Part shown: in pieces, positions 35,036-43,809 of the stretch | How the letters are laid out: every line of letters begins with the position of its first letter | Position numbering within the stretch: position 1 is the stretch's first letter | Assembly: GCF_000380245.2 (NCBI RefSeq) | Contig: NZ_HG428741.1 | Span: forward strand, 1,475,889 to 1,539,888 | Direction: 5' to 3' | Length of the DNA stretch: 64,000 nucleotides | Source: Bacillus massiliigorillae | GTDB lineage: Bacteria > Bacillota > Bacilli > Bacillales > DSM-1321 | Made by a program: the position numbers and the translations under genes | Notes under the pieces: model-generated | What the model saw: the letters and a program-made list of their open reading frames with translations, nothing else | Told to the model about the DNA's origin: nothing | The model's database searches: none

Positions 35036-35805
35036 TGTCGTTATTTATCGAAACTTCTATTTGTGAGAGTGTTGGGTGTATTAGGTTAAATCGTCCTAAG
35101 CAATTCAATGCCTTAAATCGTACAATGGTGAAAGAAATTGTAGACACAATGGAAGAGTTTGATAGGAACGATGAAGTTTCTGTCATCTTAATTTCTGGAA
35201 ATGGTCGTGCGTTCTCAGCAGGTGCTGATATTGATGAGATGGCGAGTGATGGTGCTATTGATTTAGAGTTGTTAAATCAGTTTGCGGATTGGGATCGATT
35301 AGCATTGATTAAGAAACCTATTATTGGAGCAGTGAAAGGGTTTGTTTTTGGTGGTGGATTCGAATTAGCACTTTGTTGTGATTTATTAATTGCAGCTAAT
35401 GGGACCGAGTTTTCTTTCCCTGAAGTGAATCTTGGCGTTATGCCAGGAGCAGGCGGCACACAACGTTTAACAAAAACCGTTGGTCGTACAAAAGCGTTAG
35501 AATGGCTATTAACTGGAGAACGAATTCCTGTTCGTGTAGCAAAAGAGCATGGAATAGTTAATACAATTGTAGAATTAGAATTGTTAGATGAAGAAGCGAT
35601 GAAGTTTGCTAAGAGGCTATCAAATCAACCTCCTTTATCACTACGATTAATAAAGGATGCAGTAAACAAAGCAGTAGATTATTCCTTATATGAAGGAATG
35701 CAATATGAAAGAAAGAATTTCTATTTATTATTTGCTTCTCAAGATCAAAAAGAAGGTATGCAAGCATTTGTTGAAAAGAGAAAGCCGCGATTTGAAGGGA
35801 AATAA
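35035..35805 (+). CDS. paaF: Enoyl-CoA hydratase (PaaF-like)
   Basis: Crotonase-fold enzyme of 256 residues that hydrates 2,3-dehydroadipyl-CoA in the lower pathway. The oxyanion-hole motifs are GRAFSAGADIDEM and KGFVFGGGFELAL, and the catalytic Glu is expected in FSFPEVNLGVMPGAGG. The start overlaps the EthD stop. The order in the operon suggests PaaF, but the assignment among the three crotonase genes here rests on context. Confidence 0.85.
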   Translation: MSLFIETSICESVGCIRLNRPKQFNALNRTMVKEIVDTMEEFDRNDEVSVILISGNGRAFSAGADIDEMASDGAIDLELLNQFADWDRLALIKKPIIGAVKGFVFGGGFELALCCDLLIAANGTEFSFPEVNLGVMPGAGGTQRLTKTVGRTKALEWLLTGERIPVRVAKEHGIVNTIVELELLDEEAMKFAKRLSNQPPLSLRLIKDAVNKAVDYSLYEGMQYERKNFYLLFASQDQKEGMQAFVEKRKPRFEGK

Positions 35806-35817
35806 GGAGGCAATGTT

Positions 35818-36591
35818 GTGTTCGAAACCATTAGTTATCAAGTTGTAGATGGTGTTGCATGGTTGCGATTAAATCGACCAAACAAATTAAATGCTTTTGT
35901 AGCGCAAATGAATCATGAAGTGAAAATAGCCGTACGTAATGCTGCTTCTGACGATGAAGTAAGATGTATTGTTATTACTGGTGAAGGAAGAGCATTCTGT
36001 TCTGGTCAAGATTTATCAGAAGTCGATGAAAGTATGGATCACGGTCAAGTGATTAAGCAACACTATAGTCCGATGATAAAGCAAATAACGCAATGCGAAA
36101 AACCAATTATTGCTGCGGTAAATGGAGTGGCGGCAGGTGCAGGGTTTAGTTTGGCTTTAGCCTGTGATTTCCGCTTAGCTTCAGAAAAAGCAAGCTTTGT
36201 GAATGCTTTTATCCATGTAGGACTAATACCAGACTCAGGTAATTTATATTTCCTTAGTAAACTATTAGGTCGAGCAAAAACAGCAGAGCTAGCCATTTTG
36301 GGTGAGAAAATATCCACAGCACAAGCTTTACAATTAGGTTTAGTAACAAGTGTTATCCCGATGGATTCGTGGGAGAAAGAAATAACTGAATTTTCTATTA
36401 AAATAGCTCAAATGCCAACAAAAGCAATTGGATTAATTAAACGATACATGCTTTTTGCAGAAGAACTTCCGTTTGACACATACTTAGAAAAAGAAGCTGA
36501 AGGTCAACGAATTGCAGGCCTAACGAAAGATCATCGTGAAGGCGTACAGGCTTTCTTAGAAAAAAGAAAACCAACATTCATAGGAAAATAA
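35818..36591 (+). CDS. paaG: Ring-1,2-epoxyphenylacetyl-CoA isomerase (PaaG-like)
   Basis: Crotonase-fold enzyme, 257 residues, that converts the epoxide to oxepin-CoA and later shifts a double bond. Motifs are GRAFCSGQDLSEVD and NGVAAGAGFSLALACDF, with HVGLIPDSGNLYFL; the Asp in IPDSG agrees with PaaG, where Asp replaces the hydratase Glu. A GTG start has AAGGAGG 7 bases upstream. Confidence 0.88.
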   Translation: MFETISYQVVDGVAWLRLNRPNKLNAFVAQMNHEVKIAVRNAASDDEVRCIVITGEGRAFCSGQDLSEVDESMDHGQVIKQHYSPMIKQITQCEKPIIAAVNGVAAGAGFSLALACDFRLASEKASFVNAFIHVGLIPDSGNLYFLSKLLGRAKTAELAILGEKISTAQALQLGLVTSVIPMDSWEKEITEFSIKIAQMPTKAIGLIKRYMLFAEELPFDTYLEKEAEGQRIAGLTKDHREGVQAFLEKRKPTFIGK

Positions 36592-36610
36592 CGTAATAGG
36601 AGTGTGACTT

Positions 36611-38128
36611 ATGTCAACAATTAAAGATTCAGAAACTCAACAGCAATCAATGAAGCGAAATCTATACCATCTTATTATCAACGGTGAACAAGTAGCTAGT
36701 AGCAACAATGCGACTTTCAAAACATTTAATCCTGCTACGGGTGAGCTGATTGCAGAAGTAGCTCAAGCGACAAAAGAAGACACAGAAAAAGCAATACAAG
36801 CTGCACGTCACGCTTTTGATTATGGTAAATGGAAGAAGTCACCGATTAATAAACGCTCACGTGTACTAAATAAAATAGCGTCCATTATGCGCGCTAGATT
36901 TAACGAATTGGTTGAATTAGAAATTTTGGATACAGGAAAATCACTTTCGACTGCCCAAGGACAAGTCATGCAAGCAATTGAAGATTTTGAGTTTTATGCA
37001 GGCGCAATCGTAGGTCATCGTGGGGTTGTGAACAATGTTCCTGGTCAATTCCATAATTACACTGAGAAGGAACCAGTAGGTGTATGTGCACAAATTATCC
37101 CTTGGAATTATCCGTTAATGATGGCTGCTTGGAAGATAGCACCTGCCATCGCAGTGGGTTGTTCTGTAGTCGTTAAACCAGCTTCATTGACACCACTAAC
37201 AGCAATTATTCTTGGTGAAATTTGTCTTGAAGCAGGTGTGCCAGAAGGTGTTGTTAATATTGTTCCAGGACCTGGAGCTGAAGTTGGAAATTATCTAGTT
37301 GGACATAAGCAAGTTGATAAAGTAGCGTTTACTGGCTCAACTCCAATTGGAAAAAACATAATGGAAAGAGCTTCACAAACATTGAAGCGCGTGACTTTAG
37401 AACTTGGTGGTAAATCACCTAATATTGTGTTTGCGGACGCTGATATTGATGCTGCCGTAGATGGATCATTATATGGTATCTTCTATAATTCTGGTCAATC
37501 ATGTGAAGCACGTTCTCGTTTATATGTGCAAGAGGAAGTTTATGAGGAATTTGTAGGTAAGTTTGTTGAGAAAACGAAGAAGCTTCAATTAGGAAATCCC
37601 TTTGATCAAGGTACTCATGTAGGAGCAATAATTGATCAAAATCAATTAAATGTCATTGATTCATACGTGAAATCAGCCATTGCTGACGGTGCTGAAATTC
37701 TGGTTGGGGGTAAAGTTGCAGTTGTGGAAGGCTATGAAAATGGTTTCTGGTATGAACCAACGGTAATTGCAAATGTCAATCATGAGATGAAAGTTGTACA
37801 GGAAGAAATCTTCGGACCAGTAGTAGTAATTATGCCGTTCAAGGATGAAAAGGAAGCTGTTAAGTTAGCTAATGATTCAGAATTTGGATTAGGTTCAGCA
37901 CTATGGTCGAAAGATGCTGCACGTACAACTCGAGTTGCGAACCAAATTCAAGCTGGAATTGTAATGGTTAACTGCCCATTCTCAGCATTCCCAGGAACAC
38001 CATTTGGTGGTTATAAACAATCTGGTTTTGGTCGAGAGCTTTGTATCGAAACGTTAGATTTATATACAGAAACAAAGAGTATTGTGTCTTACTATGGCAG
38101 TCGCCCATTAAACCCACTTGGGGTGTAA
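36611..38128 (+). CDS. Aldehyde dehydrogenase of the paa operon
   Basis: NAD(P)-dependent dehydrogenase of 505 residues, with IPWNYPLMMAAWKIAPA, FTGSTPIGKNIME, the general base Glu in LELGGKSPNIVF and the catalytic Cys in NSGQSCEARSR. In this operon it most likely oxidises 3-oxo-5,6-dehydrosuberyl-CoA semialdehyde, the dehydrogenase half of PaaZ. The MaoC-type hydratase domain fused in PaaZ of E. coli is absent. A phenylacetaldehyde dehydrogenase role is the alternative. AGGAG precedes the ATG by about 8 bases. Confidence 0.85.
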   Translation: MSTIKDSETQQQSMKRNLYHLIINGEQVASSNNATFKTFNPATGELIAEVAQATKEDTEKAIQAARHAFDYGKWKKSPINKRSRVLNKIASIMRARFNELVELEILDTGKSLSTAQGQVMQAIEDFEFYAGAIVGHRGVVNNVPGQFHNYTEKEPVGVCAQIIPWNYPLMMAAWKIAPAIAVGCSVVVKPASLTPLTAIILGEICLEAGVPEGVVNIVPGPGAEVGNYLVGHKQVDKVAFTGSTPIGKNIMERASQTLKRVTLELGGKSPNIVFADADIDAAVDGSLYGIFYNSGQSCEARSRLYVQEEVYEEFVGKFVEKTKKLQLGNPFDQGTHVGAIIDQNQLNVIDSYVKSAIADGAEILVGGKVAVVEGYENGFWYEPTVIANVNHEMKVVQEEIFGPVVVIMPFKDEKEAVKLANDSEFGLGSALWSKDAARTTRVANQIQAGIVMVNCPFSAFPGTPFGGYKQSGFGRELCIETLDLYTETKSIVSYYGSRPLNPLGV

Positions 38129-38171
38129 TGGCTTATTAACTTCAGCTAGAACATAAAAAAGAAATAAAAGA

Positions 38172-38268
38172 GTAATAGACATGCTTGGAGCATAAGTCGT
38201 TCCTTAAACAGAAATCTACAAGGGGATTTCCTTCAAGGCTCGTCTTGTATTCAAAGCATGTCTATTAC
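38172..38268 (+). repeat. 97-bp imperfect palindrome inside the paa operon
   Basis: GTAATAGACATGCTT (38172-38186) and AAGCATGTCTATTAC (38254-38268) are perfect 15-base inverted repeats. Inside, AAG/CTT, CG/CG, CCTT/AAGG and AAATC/GATTT pair in order, giving a long hairpin with internal loops. It lies between the aldehyde dehydrogenase gene and paaH. It resembles the element at 672-754 in layout and partly in sequence. Confidence 0.65.
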
Positions 38269-38294
38269 ATTTTAGATAAAAGAGAGGGAATAGG

Positions 38295-39170
38295 ATGATT
38301 TCTAATATTGTCGTAATTGGATCAGGAGTTATGGGAAGAGGTATAGCGTATGTAGGAGCGCTAGGAGGTTATAATGTCACATTAGTTGATATTAATGAGC
38401 AAGCGTTAGATAATGCCAAAAATGAAATAAATCAAATAATGGATAAAGGGTTATCGCTCAGAAAGATAACTAGTGAAACTGTGAAAACTATTGAGGAAAC
38501 TTTACATTTTTCAACTGAACCAAAAGAAGCTTTAGGTAAAGCGGATTTAGTTATTGAAGCTGTTCCAGAAAAAACAGATATTAAGAGAGAAGTATTTACA
38601 ATGATTGAAGAATTCGCAAACGAAAAATGTTTATTTGCAACCAACACGTCAACAATGAGTCCGACTGAAATCGCTTCGTTTACGAAACGTCCTAGTCAAA
38701 CCATTGCTATGCATTTCTTTAATCCAGTACATAAAATGCCTTTAGTTGAAATAATTAGAGGATTAGAAACAAGTGATGAAACAGCTACTATAATTCGAGA
38801 GGTAGCAGAACGAATGGGGAAAGAAACAGTTGTAATCAATGAGTTTCCAGGTTTTGTGACAAGTCGTATTAGTGCTCTTGTCGGAAATGAAGCTTTCTAT
38901 ATGCTTCAGGAAGGTCTTGGGACCCCAGAAGAAATTGATAAAGCTATTAAGCTAGGTCTAAATTATCCTATGGGACCGTTTGAACTTGTTGATTTAGTAG
39001 GATTAGATGCTCGATTAAATAATTTAAAGTACTTACACGAGAAGCTCGGTGAAAAGTATCGACCTGCACCATTGCTAGAACAATACGTGAAAGCTGGTAG
39101 ATTAGGAAGAAAAACTGGTAAAGGTGTTTATGATTATTCAACTATCAATAAAGAAGGTGTAAAGCAATGA
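38295..39170 (+). CDS. paaH: 3-hydroxyacyl-CoA dehydrogenase (PaaH)
   Basis: NAD-dependent dehydrogenase of 291 residues that oxidises 3-hydroxyadipyl-CoA. The Rossmann motif VIGSGVMGRGIAYVGALGG is at the N-terminus, the catalytic His in MHFFNPVHKMPLVEI near 140, and NEFPGFVTSRIS and YPMGPFELVDLVGLD follow, as in PaaH/HBDH. A GAGAGGGAA ribosome binding site precedes the ATG. The thiolase gene overlaps its stop by ATGA. Confidence 0.9.
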   Translation: MISNIVVIGSGVMGRGIAYVGALGGYNVTLVDINEQALDNAKNEINQIMDKGLSLRKITSETVKTIEETLHFSTEPKEALGKADLVIEAVPEKTDIKREVFTMIEEFANEKCLFATNTSTMSPTEIASFTKRPSQTIAMHFFNPVHKMPLVEIIRGLETSDETATIIREVAERMGKETVVINEFPGFVTSRISALVGNEAFYMLQEGLGTPEEIDKAIKLGLNYPMGPFELVDLVGLDARLNNLKYLHEKLGEKYRPAPLLEQYVKAGRLGRKTGKGVYDYSTINKEGVKQ

Positions 39171-40372
39171 AAGAAGTAGTTATTGTTGATGCTGTTCGTA
39201 CCCCAATTGGTAGATATAAAGGAGCATTAAAAGATGTTCGCCCTGACGATTTGGGGGCTGTTGTTATTAAGGCATTAATCGAAAGAAATCCAAATGTGTC
39301 AGCTTCGGAAATTGAGGAAATTGTGCTTGGTAATGCTAATCAAGCAGGTGAAGATAATCGAAATGTTGCGAGAATGTCTTCTTTATTAGCTGGTCTTCCA
39401 GTAAGTGTAGGTGGTACAACGGTTAATCGTCTTTGTGGATCTGGATTAGATGCTGTTATGTATGCGGCTAGAGCCATTGCAGTTGGAGAAGGAGATATTT
39501 ATATTGCTGGTGGAACAGAGAGTATGACACGTGCACCGTTTGTTATGGCAAAACCGAATCAAGATTATCCCAGAGGAAATATGGAAATGATTGATACAAC
39601 AATTGGTTGGAGATTTACGAACAAGAAGCTGCAAGAAATGTATGGTGCTGATACAATGCCTCAAACAGCAGAAAATGTTGCACAGCGTTGTAATGTTTCT
39701 CGTGAAGATCAAGATAAATTTGCATATGAAAGTCAACAAAAAACGAAAAAAGCGATGGAAGAAAATCGATTTGCTGATGAAATTGTGCCAGTGATTTATC
39801 GTGATCGTAAAGGAAACGAGATAATAGTAAATCTTGACGAACATCCAAGACCTGAAACAACTTTGGAGAAACTAAATAAGCTGAAACCTATTTTCCAAGA
39901 TGGTACAGTGACTGCTGGTAATGCATCTGGTGTCAATGATGGTGCATCTGCACTATTATTGATGAGCGCTGATAAAGCAAAGGAATTAGGGTTGAAGCCA
40001 TTAGTAAGATATGTAGTGGGTGCAACTGCTGGACTAGAACCAGCTGTAATGGGTCTAGGACCAATTTATGCAACTAGAAAAGCGTTAGAACGTTCGGGTC
40101 TGTCGATTAAGGATCTTAATCTAATTGAATTAAATGAGGCGTTTGCTTCACAGTCTTTAGAATGTATTCGTCAATTGGAATGTGATGAAAGTAAAGTAAA
40201 TGTCAATGGGGGAGCTATTAGCTTAGGGCATCCACTTGGCGCCAGTGGAGCGCGTATTTTAACAACCCTTATCTATGAAATGAAAAAGCGTGAATCTCAA
40301 TATGGATTAGCTACGATGTGTATCGGAGTAGGTCAAGGAATATCAGTTATAGTTGAAAATTGTAAGGAGTGA
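39167..40372 (+). CDS. paaJ: Acyl-CoA thiolase (PaaJ-like)
   Basis: Thiolase of 401 residues that cleaves 3-oxoadipyl-CoA and 3-oxo-5,6-dehydrosuberyl-CoA, releasing acetyl-CoA. The nucleophilic Cys is in TVNRLCGSGLDAV near 90, the His in NGGAISLGHPLGASGARI, and the second Cys in ATMCIGVGQG. GRYKGALKDVRPDDL at the N-terminus fits the beta-ketoadipyl-CoA thiolase group. It overlaps paaH by ATGA. Confidence 0.9.
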   Translation: MKEVVIVDAVRTPIGRYKGALKDVRPDDLGAVVIKALIERNPNVSASEIEEIVLGNANQAGEDNRNVARMSSLLAGLPVSVGGTTVNRLCGSGLDAVMYAARAIAVGEGDIYIAGGTESMTRAPFVMAKPNQDYPRGNMEMIDTTIGWRFTNKKLQEMYGADTMPQTAENVAQRCNVSREDQDKFAYESQQKTKKAMEENRFADEIVPVIYRDRKGNEIIVNLDEHPRPETTLEKLNKLKPIFQDGTVTAGNASGVNDGASALLLMSADKAKELGLKPLVRYVVGATAGLEPAVMGLGPIYATRKALERSGLSIKDLNLIELNEAFASQSLECIRQLECDESKVNVNGGAISLGHPLGASGARILTTLIYEMKKRESQYGLATMCIGVGQGISVIVENCKE

Positions 40373-40377
40373 GTTTG

Positions 40378-41154
40378 ATGTCAACTGTTCAATATACAAA
40401 AGAAAATTATATCGCATATGTTACTTTAAATCGTCCAGATGTGTTGAATTGCTTTAATTATGATATGTTGAAGAAGTTGCAAGATGTTGTAACTGCTATT
40501 GAACTTGACCCTGAAGTACGTGTAGTTATATTTACAGGTGCTGGAGAAAAAGCATTTTCAGCAGGGGCTGATTTAAAAGAACGTAAAACTTTAAATGAAA
40601 CAGAAGTTAGAAGAAATGTAAAGGCGATTCGTGATGTATTTAATCAAATTGCATCATTACCACAGCCTACAATAGCTGCAGTGAATGGCTTTGCATTTGG
40701 TGGTGGTTTCGAATTAATGATCGCTTGTGACTTTGCAATTGCTATCGATGATACACAACTGGGATTAACCGAAACGAGTTGGGCGATTATTCCTGGTGCA
40801 GGTGGAACACAACGATTACCAAGATTAATTGGAGAAACAAAAGCTAAAGAATTAATTTTAACAGCAAGAAAGTTTTCTAGTCAGGATGCTTTACAGTGGG
40901 GTATTCTGATTAATGTAGTTCAAAGAGAAGAGTTAATGTCTGTTTGTGAAAATCTAGCAAAAGAAATGTTGAAGAATGGTCCTGTTGCTCTTCGCCAAGC
41001 GAAGTTTGCAATTAATCAAGGAATGAATGTGGATTTACAAACAGGACTAGCGATTGAATCAAAAGCGTATGAAATAATTATTCCAACTGAAGACCGTGTA
41101 GAAGCTTTACAAGCGTTTAGCGAAAGAAGACCAGCAAATTTTACGGGTAAATAA
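40378..41154 (+). CDS. Additional enoyl-CoA hydratase of the paa operon
   Basis: Crotonase-fold protein of 258 residues. Oxyanion motifs are KAFSAGADLKERK and NGFAFGGGFELMIACDF, with a catalytic Glu in LGLTETSWAIIPGAGG and the C-terminal FSERRPANFTGK. The ATG at 40378 has AAGGAG 8 bases upstream, overlapping the thiolase end. It is the third crotonase gene in the operon. It may act on dehydroadipyl-CoA or help replace the missing PaaZ hydratase domain; the choice is inference. Confidence 0.85.
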   Translation: MSTVQYTKENYIAYVTLNRPDVLNCFNYDMLKKLQDVVTAIELDPEVRVVIFTGAGEKAFSAGADLKERKTLNETEVRRNVKAIRDVFNQIASLPQPTIAAVNGFAFGGGFELMIACDFAIAIDDTQLGLTETSWAIIPGAGGTQRLPRLIGETKAKELILTARKFSSQDALQWGILINVVQREELMSVCENLAKEMLKNGPVALRQAKFAINQGMNVDLQTGLAIESKAYEIIIPTEDRVEALQAFSERRPANFTGK

Positions 41155-41174
41155 TTGTTGCGAACATTGAGAAT

Positions 41175-41185
41175 TATTCGATATG
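41175..41185 (+). promoter_or_regulatory. Candidate PaaX site before paaX
   Basis: TATTCGATATG matches ten of eleven bases of TATTCGTTATG in the paaK promoter palindrome. It lies 64 bases before the repressor start and may mark autoregulation. The evidence is two sites only. Confidence 0.3.
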
Positions 41186-41249
41186 ATATAAAAGGGTATA
41201 AAAATCGACAAATATATCATGCTGTGTAAACAGAAAGAGTGAGATGTAA

Positions 41250-42140
41250 ATGAGCAATACGCAATCGATGATTTTTACGATTTATGGGGATTACATTCGA
41301 CATTATGGAAACAAAATTTGGATTGGTAGTTTAATAAGATTACTAAAAGAATTTGGGCATAACGAACAAGCTGTTCGTGTTGCTGTATCTCGGATGTTGA
41401 AGCAAGGATGGGTGAAATCAGAGAAACAAGGTCACAAAAGCTATTATTATTTAACTCCACGTGGTGTAAAGAGAGTAGAAGAAGCTGCGGAGAGAATCTT
41501 TAAACTAAATCCACATGAATGGGATGGTAAATGGCGTATTCTAATGTATACAATCCCAGAAGAAAAGCGACAAATCCGGGATGAGTTAAGAAAAGAACTG
41601 TATTGGAGCGGTTTTGGTAGTTTTTCAAATGGCTGTTGGATCTCACCAAACAATTTAGAAAAAGAAGTTGAGCTTTTGATAGAAAAATATCAAATAAAGC
41701 CGTATGTTGACTTCTTTGTTTCAGAATACAGAGGGCCAAGAGAAAGTGAATCTTTAATTGAAAGAAGTTGGGCCCTAGGTGAAATTGAAGAAAAGTATGA
41801 GCAATTTATTACTGAGTACAGTAAGAAATTCATTGTTCATCAAAGTATTATTCAACAAAAAGAAATGTCAGATGCAGAATGTTTCGTTGAACGAACTAAT
41901 CTCGTTCACGAATATAGAAAATTCTTATTCATAGATCCAGGTCTACCTGCTGAGTTATTGCCAGCTCGTTGGAATGGAAGTCATGCAGCTCTTCTTTTTA
42001 GCCAGTATTATAAAATACTAGCCGAGCCTGCAAACCGATTTTTTGAAGATGTTTTTAAAGAAGGTAATGATTTGCAAAGTAAAGATAAAGGTTATGATGT
42101 GAATAATCATCCATTAATAACTGAACAAGTAAAGTTATAA
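41250..42140 (+). CDS. paaX: Phenylacetic acid degradation repressor PaaX
   Basis: Transcriptional repressor of 296 residues, released by phenylacetyl-CoA. The N-terminal winged helix contains FTIYGDYIRHYGNKIWIGSL and AVRVAVSRMLKQGWV, the central domain WRILMYTIPEEKRQIRDELR, and the C-terminal part RKFLFIDPGLPAELLPARWNG, all standard PaaX blocks. GAGTGAG precedes the ATG. It ends the operon and probably has its own promoter in the 95-base gap upstream. Confidence 0.95.
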   Translation: MSNTQSMIFTIYGDYIRHYGNKIWIGSLIRLLKEFGHNEQAVRVAVSRMLKQGWVKSEKQGHKSYYYLTPRGVKRVEEAAERIFKLNPHEWDGKWRILMYTIPEEKRQIRDELRKELYWSGFGSFSNGCWISPNNLEKEVELLIEKYQIKPYVDFFVSEYRGPRESESLIERSWALGEIEEKYEQFITEYSKKFIVHQSIIQQKEMSDAECFVERTNLVHEYRKFLFIDPGLPAELLPARWNGSHAALLFSQYYKILAEPANRFFEDVFKEGNDLQSKDKGYDVNNHPLITEQVKL

Positions 42141-42152
42141 AAAAAGAAGGCT

Positions 42153-42185
42153 GTAAAAAAAGCGATTTGTAATCGCTTTTTTTAC
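42153..42185. terminator. Bidirectional terminator between paaX and the PaaY-like gene
   Basis: GTAAAAAAAGCGATT and AATCGCTTTTTTTAC form a perfect 15-bp stem around TGT, with A and T tracts that serve both convergent genes. Confidence 0.9.
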
Positions 42186-42209
42186 GCCTTTTTACGCTTT
42201 ATAAGGAAA

Positions 42210-42722
42210 TTATTTTAGGATTTCTTTAAATTCTTTTCCTTTTTGTACATATGTATCAATGGATAGCTGTATTAGTTCTAAATCTTTCTCGTTAATTTCT
42301 CGAACGACTTTTCCTGGAGACCCCATTACTAATGAACGAGGTGGGATTTTTTTGCCTGATGGTATAAGCGTATTAGCACCAATAATACATTCCTCTCCGA
42401 TTTCTACGCCATCTAATATTGTTGAACCCATTCCGATGATAGAACGTTTACCAACTCGACATCCATGTAAAATGACATTGTGACCGACTGTTACTTCATC
42501 TTCAATAACAATTGGTGATCCTTCAAATAAGTGAATGGTAGAATTATCTTGAATGCTACATCTTTCTCCAATTGTAATAGAATCTTCATCTCCTCGTAGT
42601 ACAGCATTAAACCAAATTGTAGATTCCTTTCCGATTGATACATCTCCGATAATATAACTTCCAGGTGCTGTAAATACAGAAGAATCTATTTTGGGTTCAT
42701 GGCCATTATATGAAATACGCAT
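42210..42722 (-). CDS. Gamma carbonic anhydrase-family hexapeptide protein, PaaY-like
   Basis: Left-handed beta-helix protein of 170 residues. Hexapeptide repeats run through the whole length (TIWFNAVLRGDEDSITIGE, SIIGMGSTILDGVEIGEECI). The three His metal ligands of gamma carbonic anhydrases appear in STIHLFEG and VGHNVILHG. PaaY of E. coli, a thioesterase that clears dead-end CoA esters, belongs to this family, and the position beside paaX fits that role. The start at 42722 has GAAGG 7 bases upstream; ATG 42740 lies before it. Confidence 0.85.
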   Translation of the reverse strand: MRISYNGHEPKIDSSVFTAPGSYIIGDVSIGKESTIWFNAVLRGDEDSITIGERCSIQDNSTIHLFEGSPIVIEDEVTVGHNVILHGCRVGKRSIIGMGSTILDGVEIGEECIIGANTLIPSGKKIPPRSLVMGSPGKVVREINEKDLELIQLSIDTYVQKGKEFKEILK

Positions 42723-42801
42723 TTTACTACCTTCTTTCATAAATTTTAATTGTTTTAATTTTCTGTATATTATAACATTAATAGTAGAAGGAGGGTGAAA
42801 A

Positions 42802-43764
42802 ATGTTACATTTGACAAAATTATTAAATATTACTAATCCAATTATTCAAGGCGGAATGGGCAATATCAGCAATGCACCACTGACGGCTGCAGTGTCTGAA
42901 GCTGGCGGATTAGGGACAATTGGATGTGGAACCATGACACCAGAAGAAGTAGAAAAAATTATCATTGAAACGAAAGAACGAACGACTAAACCTTTTGCAG
43001 TTAACATTCCAATAAGTGTTACGAAATTTGTTCGTGACCTTGTTGATTTGGTTATAAAACATAATGTGCCTGTCGTTTCTTTATCAGCTGGTAATCCAGC
43101 ACCGCTAATTCCTATTTTACATGAACATGGGATTAAAGTTATAGCTGTAGTTGCTTCAGTTAAGCATGCTAAGAAAGCAGAAGAGGCACAAGCTGATGTA
43201 TTAGTTGCAGAAGGGTTTGAAGCGGCGGGTATTAATTCTAGCTTAGAATTAACAACTTTCACGCTAATTCCGCAAATTGTAGCAGCGGTTAAGATACCTG
43301 TTGTGGCAGCGGGTGGTATAGGTAATGGACAAGGGCTATCTGCTGCTTTAATGCTTGGAGCTAGTGGTGTTCAATTAGGGACACGTTTTATTGCAACGAA
43401 AGAAGCACCATTTCATGACATATATAAGGAAAAACTACTTACAGCAAATGATATTGACACAGTCATTATTGGCCGCCCTGTTGGAAAAGTTAGAAGAATG
43501 TTAAAAACACCATATGCACATAAATTAATACAACAGGAACAAAAAGGAATGACTGAAGAGGAATATCTCGATTTAACTTCAGAGAAACAACACTACATAG
43601 GCGCTATCCTTGGCGATTTAGAAAATGGCTTTATCAATAGTGGACAAATAGCGGGTCTTATTTCATCAATACCTACTGTTCAGGAGCTAATTGAAAGCAT
43701 GATGAGTGAAGCAAAGCAGAATATCGTGAACGTAGTTTCTGAATTCGAGGTATTTTCTTTATAA
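42802..43764 (+). CDS. Nitronate monooxygenase/FabK-like flavoprotein
   Basis: FMN-dependent barrel enzyme of 320 residues: NPIIQGGMGNISNAPLTAAV at the N-terminus, VLVAEGFEAAGINSS, and the flavin phosphate loops VVAAGGIGNGQGL and GASGVQLGTRF. These are hallmarks of 2-nitropropane dioxygenase/FabK proteins. Family members with AEGFEAAG rather than AEGxEAGGH differ in the catalytic His, so nitronate oxidation is uncertain. GAAGGAGG precedes the start. It is divergent from the PaaY-like gene and upstream of the PaaI-like gene. Confidence 0.85.
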   Translation: MLHLTKLLNITNPIIQGGMGNISNAPLTAAVSEAGGLGTIGCGTMTPEEVEKIIIETKERTTKPFAVNIPISVTKFVRDLVDLVIKHNVPVVSLSAGNPAPLIPILHEHGIKVIAVVASVKHAKKAEEAQADVLVAEGFEAAGINSSLELTTFTLIPQIVAAVKIPVVAAGGIGNGQGLSAALMLGASGVQLGTRFIATKEAPFHDIYKEKLLTANDIDTVIIGRPVGKVRRMLKTPYAHKLIQQEQKGMTEEEYLDLTSEKQHYIGAILGDLENGFINSGQIAGLISSIPTVQELIESMMSEAKQNIVNVVSEFEVFSL

Positions 43765-43809
43765 AGAGGAAATGATGTGAAAATATAAAAGGACAAAGGA
43801 GGATTTTGT

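Noticed and set aside
39446..39844. Minus-strand frame of 132 codons inside paaJ
   Set aside because: Composition is Cys/His/Ile-rich shadow sequence opposite an unmistakable thiolase frame.
42846..43262. Minus-strand open frame of 138 codons
   Set aside because: It lies wholly inside the nitronate monooxygenase-like gene on the other strand and has no homology signal.
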